A DNA stretch of 6,630 nucleotides from Galactobacter sp. (GTDB lineage: Bacteria > Actinomycetota > Actinomycetes > Actinomycetales > Micrococcaceae), in contig NZ_JALAGT010000168.1 of NCBI RefSeq assembly GCF_022712295.1, positions 1-6,630 of the forward strand, read 5' to 3'. The notes under the pieces were generated by a model, which saw only the letters and a list, made by a program, of their open reading frames with translations, was not told where the DNA came from and did no database searches. A program made the translations under genes and the position numbers. This document shows, piece after piece, positions 5,908 through 6,630 of this stretch (position 1 is its first letter; each line of letters starts with the position of its first letter).

Positions 5908-6177
5908 CTCGTACGGGTTCACGTGCATGAGCAGATCACGGACGACGGCCGACACGGTGAGTCGATCACCATGGACCGTGGACCTTCCGCACTCACTCCC
6001 CTCGGAGGCCGGGAGCGCGGCAGGCGTCGACGTCAATGTGACCCGAGACCAGAACGGCAACCGACTCCACGCCGAGGGTGAGGATTTCCGTTCCCTGGCC
6101 GTGATCGACAACGCCGCGAAAACTACGAACGGCAAACGCCCGGAGCCCCCAGAGCCTTCGAGTCGTTCAGACACAGC
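5908..6177. other. Stretch without a confident gene between padR and the tRNA terminator
   Basis: Open frames run across this stretch on both strands, but all continue into the tRNA or its terminator, lack a ribosome binding site and match no family I know. The plus-strand frame around 6030-6118 has codon-like third-position G/C (GVDVNVTRDQNGNRL), so a gene remnant is possible. A small inverted repeat ggtga/tcacc lies at 5956-5970. Nothing else is supported. Confidence 0.4.
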
Positions 6178-6221
6178 AAAACGAGTGAAGGCTCCCGCCG
6201 AAGCGGGAGCCTTCACTCGTT
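6178..6221 (-). terminator. Intrinsic terminator of the tRNA-Ala gene
   Basis: An 18-bp perfect stem (6181-6198 with 6203-6220) extends by two A-T pairs outward. On the minus strand it is closed by a TTCG loop between C and G, the very stable C(UUCG)G tetraloop, and its 3' foot is TTTT (6181-6178). It follows the encoded CCA end of the tRNA with no real gap. This is a classic Rho-independent terminator for the minus strand; with TTT on the plus side it may also work there. Confidence 0.92.
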
Positions 6222-6297
6222 TGGTGGAGGTAAGGGGATTCGAACCCCTGACCTTCTGCATGCCATGCAGACGCGCTACCAACTGCGCCATACCCCC
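6222..6297 (-). tRNA. tRNA-Ala (anticodon GGC)
   Basis: A full 76-base cloverleaf reads from 6297 down to 6222. The acceptor GGGGGTA pairs with TACCTCC, including the G3-T70 wobble that is the identity mark of alanine tRNA. The D arm is GCGC-AGTTGGTA-GCGC. The anticodon stem TCTGC/GCAGA holds loop ATGGCAT with anticodon GGC (6264-6262), which reads GCC. The T arm is AGGGG-TTCGAAT-CCCCT. The discriminator is A, and CCA is encoded in the DNA (6224-6222). No intron or mismatch is seen. GCC is a favoured Ala codon in GC-rich genomes, which fits the window. Confidence 0.97.
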
Positions 6298-6567
6298 AAA
6301 TCGAGGCGCTCAATCCGCTCACAGAAGCGAACCGAACGATGAATAGCCTAGCACGCAAAGCGAGCTCATCTCACATCGGGGTGACGCGATCCCGACCACA
6401 TTCGTCACCGTGTCACGTGCCGACCCGCGGACGACTGCGGACGCCACCAGCCCGGACACGACGAAGGCGGCAGGCAGGCCGTCGAGCATGACACCGACGC
6501 CCGCCGCAGGCGCTCGGACGACCAATACGCGGCACTCTCCGCTGCCGAGTTGCGGCACTCGTGGATC
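6298..6567. other. Intergenic stretch upstream of the tRNA and of the right-edge gene
   Basis: This region should hold the tRNA promoter (minus) and the upstream region of the right-edge gene (plus). Frames are open on both strands: a hydrophobic 79-codon minus-strand frame (6558-6319) and its exact complement-frame on the plus strand. G/C content at codon positions 1 and 3 is similar in both, so coding cannot be assigned. A gcggacg repeat occurs at 6427 and 6437, and a CACGTG at 6414-6419. No feature beyond these is supported. Confidence 0.35.
6345..6350 (-). promoter_or_regulatory. Candidate -10 element of the tRNA-Ala gene
   Basis: On the minus strand TAGGCT lies 47 bases before the mature tRNA 5' end, matching the TAnnnT form usual in actinobacteria. 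No convincing TTGACA-like hexamer sits 16-18 bases upstream, so this is weak. Confidence 0.3.
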
Positions 6568-6630
6568 ATGGAAATTTTGTTAGTCACCCTTGACCAAGAA
6601 CAAGCTCTGCCTCTACTCTCGATCCACAGG
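6568..6630 (+). CDS. Start of a possible winged-helix response-regulator-like protein (partial, runs off the window)
   Basis: From an ATG at 6568 the frame is open for 21 codons to the edge and reads MEILLVTLDQEQALPLLSIH plus one more residue. The opening hydrophobic strand followed by a short acidic loop and LPLLS resembles the receiver-like N-terminus of actinobacterial GlnR/OmpR-type regulators (memory of the family; not testable on 21 residues). The upstream sequence has only a weak binding site (GTGG), so a leaderless start or a start further up the same open frame, such as the TTG at 6550, is possible. The codons are less GC-rich than those of the other genes here. It is divergent from the tRNA. 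Identity is tentative. Confidence 0.35.
   Translation, partial: MEILLVTLDQEQALPLLSIHR

Noticed and set aside
5885..6346. A 153-codon plus-strand open frame ending past the tRNA
   Set aside because: It translates the antisense of the terminator and tRNA (the VRGFEPLTF stretch is a known tRNA-derived artefact) and starts within the operator/promoter of padR.
6319..6558. A 79-codon hydrophobic minus-strand frame with high third-position G/C
   Set aside because: It has no ribosome binding site, overlaps the likely tRNA promoter and resembles no family; the complementary plus-strand frame is equally open. Not excluded, but not supportable.

Overview
The window is GC-rich, with compact gene spacing, high G/C at third codon positions, AGGAG-type ribosome binding sites and few clean U-tract terminators. 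Together with the protein families present, this points to a chromosomal segment of an actinobacterium (Actinomycetota). I cannot name the genus from this sequence alone. There is no insertion sequence, CRISPR array, rRNA gene or phage gene.

Layout, left to right. (1) Positions 1-3226 hold three minus-strand genes, probably one transcription unit read right to left. They are a six-helix membrane protein with a long Pro/Gln/Gly-rich tail (3226-2132), a helical protein resembling the C-terminal half of TPM-domain (YgcG-like) proteins but without the TPM domain (2033-690), and a Cys-type glutathione/thioredoxin peroxidase (618-112). A long hairpin lies just before the peroxidase, and another lies after it as a likely terminator. 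(2) Positions 3466-4303 hold two plus-strand genes: a small two-helix LapA-domain membrane protein and a DUF1801 (YdhG-like) protein. The 217-base gap between them is rich in palindromes. Strong hairpins at 4342-4424 separate these convergent units. (3) Positions 4498-5843 hold a minus-strand two-gene operon: a PadR-family repressor and an alpha/beta hydrolase whose start overlaps the padR stop (ATGA). The padR promoter region carries a near-perfect tandem 16-bp repeat, a good candidate for an autoregulatory operator. (4) Positions 6222-6297 hold a minus-strand tRNA-Ala(GGC) with an encoded CCA end, followed at once by a perfect hairpin with a UUCG loop. (5) At the right edge the first 21 codons of a plus-strand gene enter the window, possibly a GlnR/OmpR-like winged-helix regulator.

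How they fit together. The peroxidase detoxifies hydroperoxides in the cytoplasm. The two genes upstream look like an envelope or membrane-associated pair of unknown function. The PadR-hydrolase pair looks like a self-contained ligand-responsive switch and enzyme. Most of the window is ordinary core or lightly accessory chromosome. I do not see a convincing new defence or mobile system. The points most worth a second look are the free-standing TPM-tail protein next to the Pro/Gln-tailed membrane protein, the tandem operator at padR, and the palindromic leader before the DUF1801 gene.
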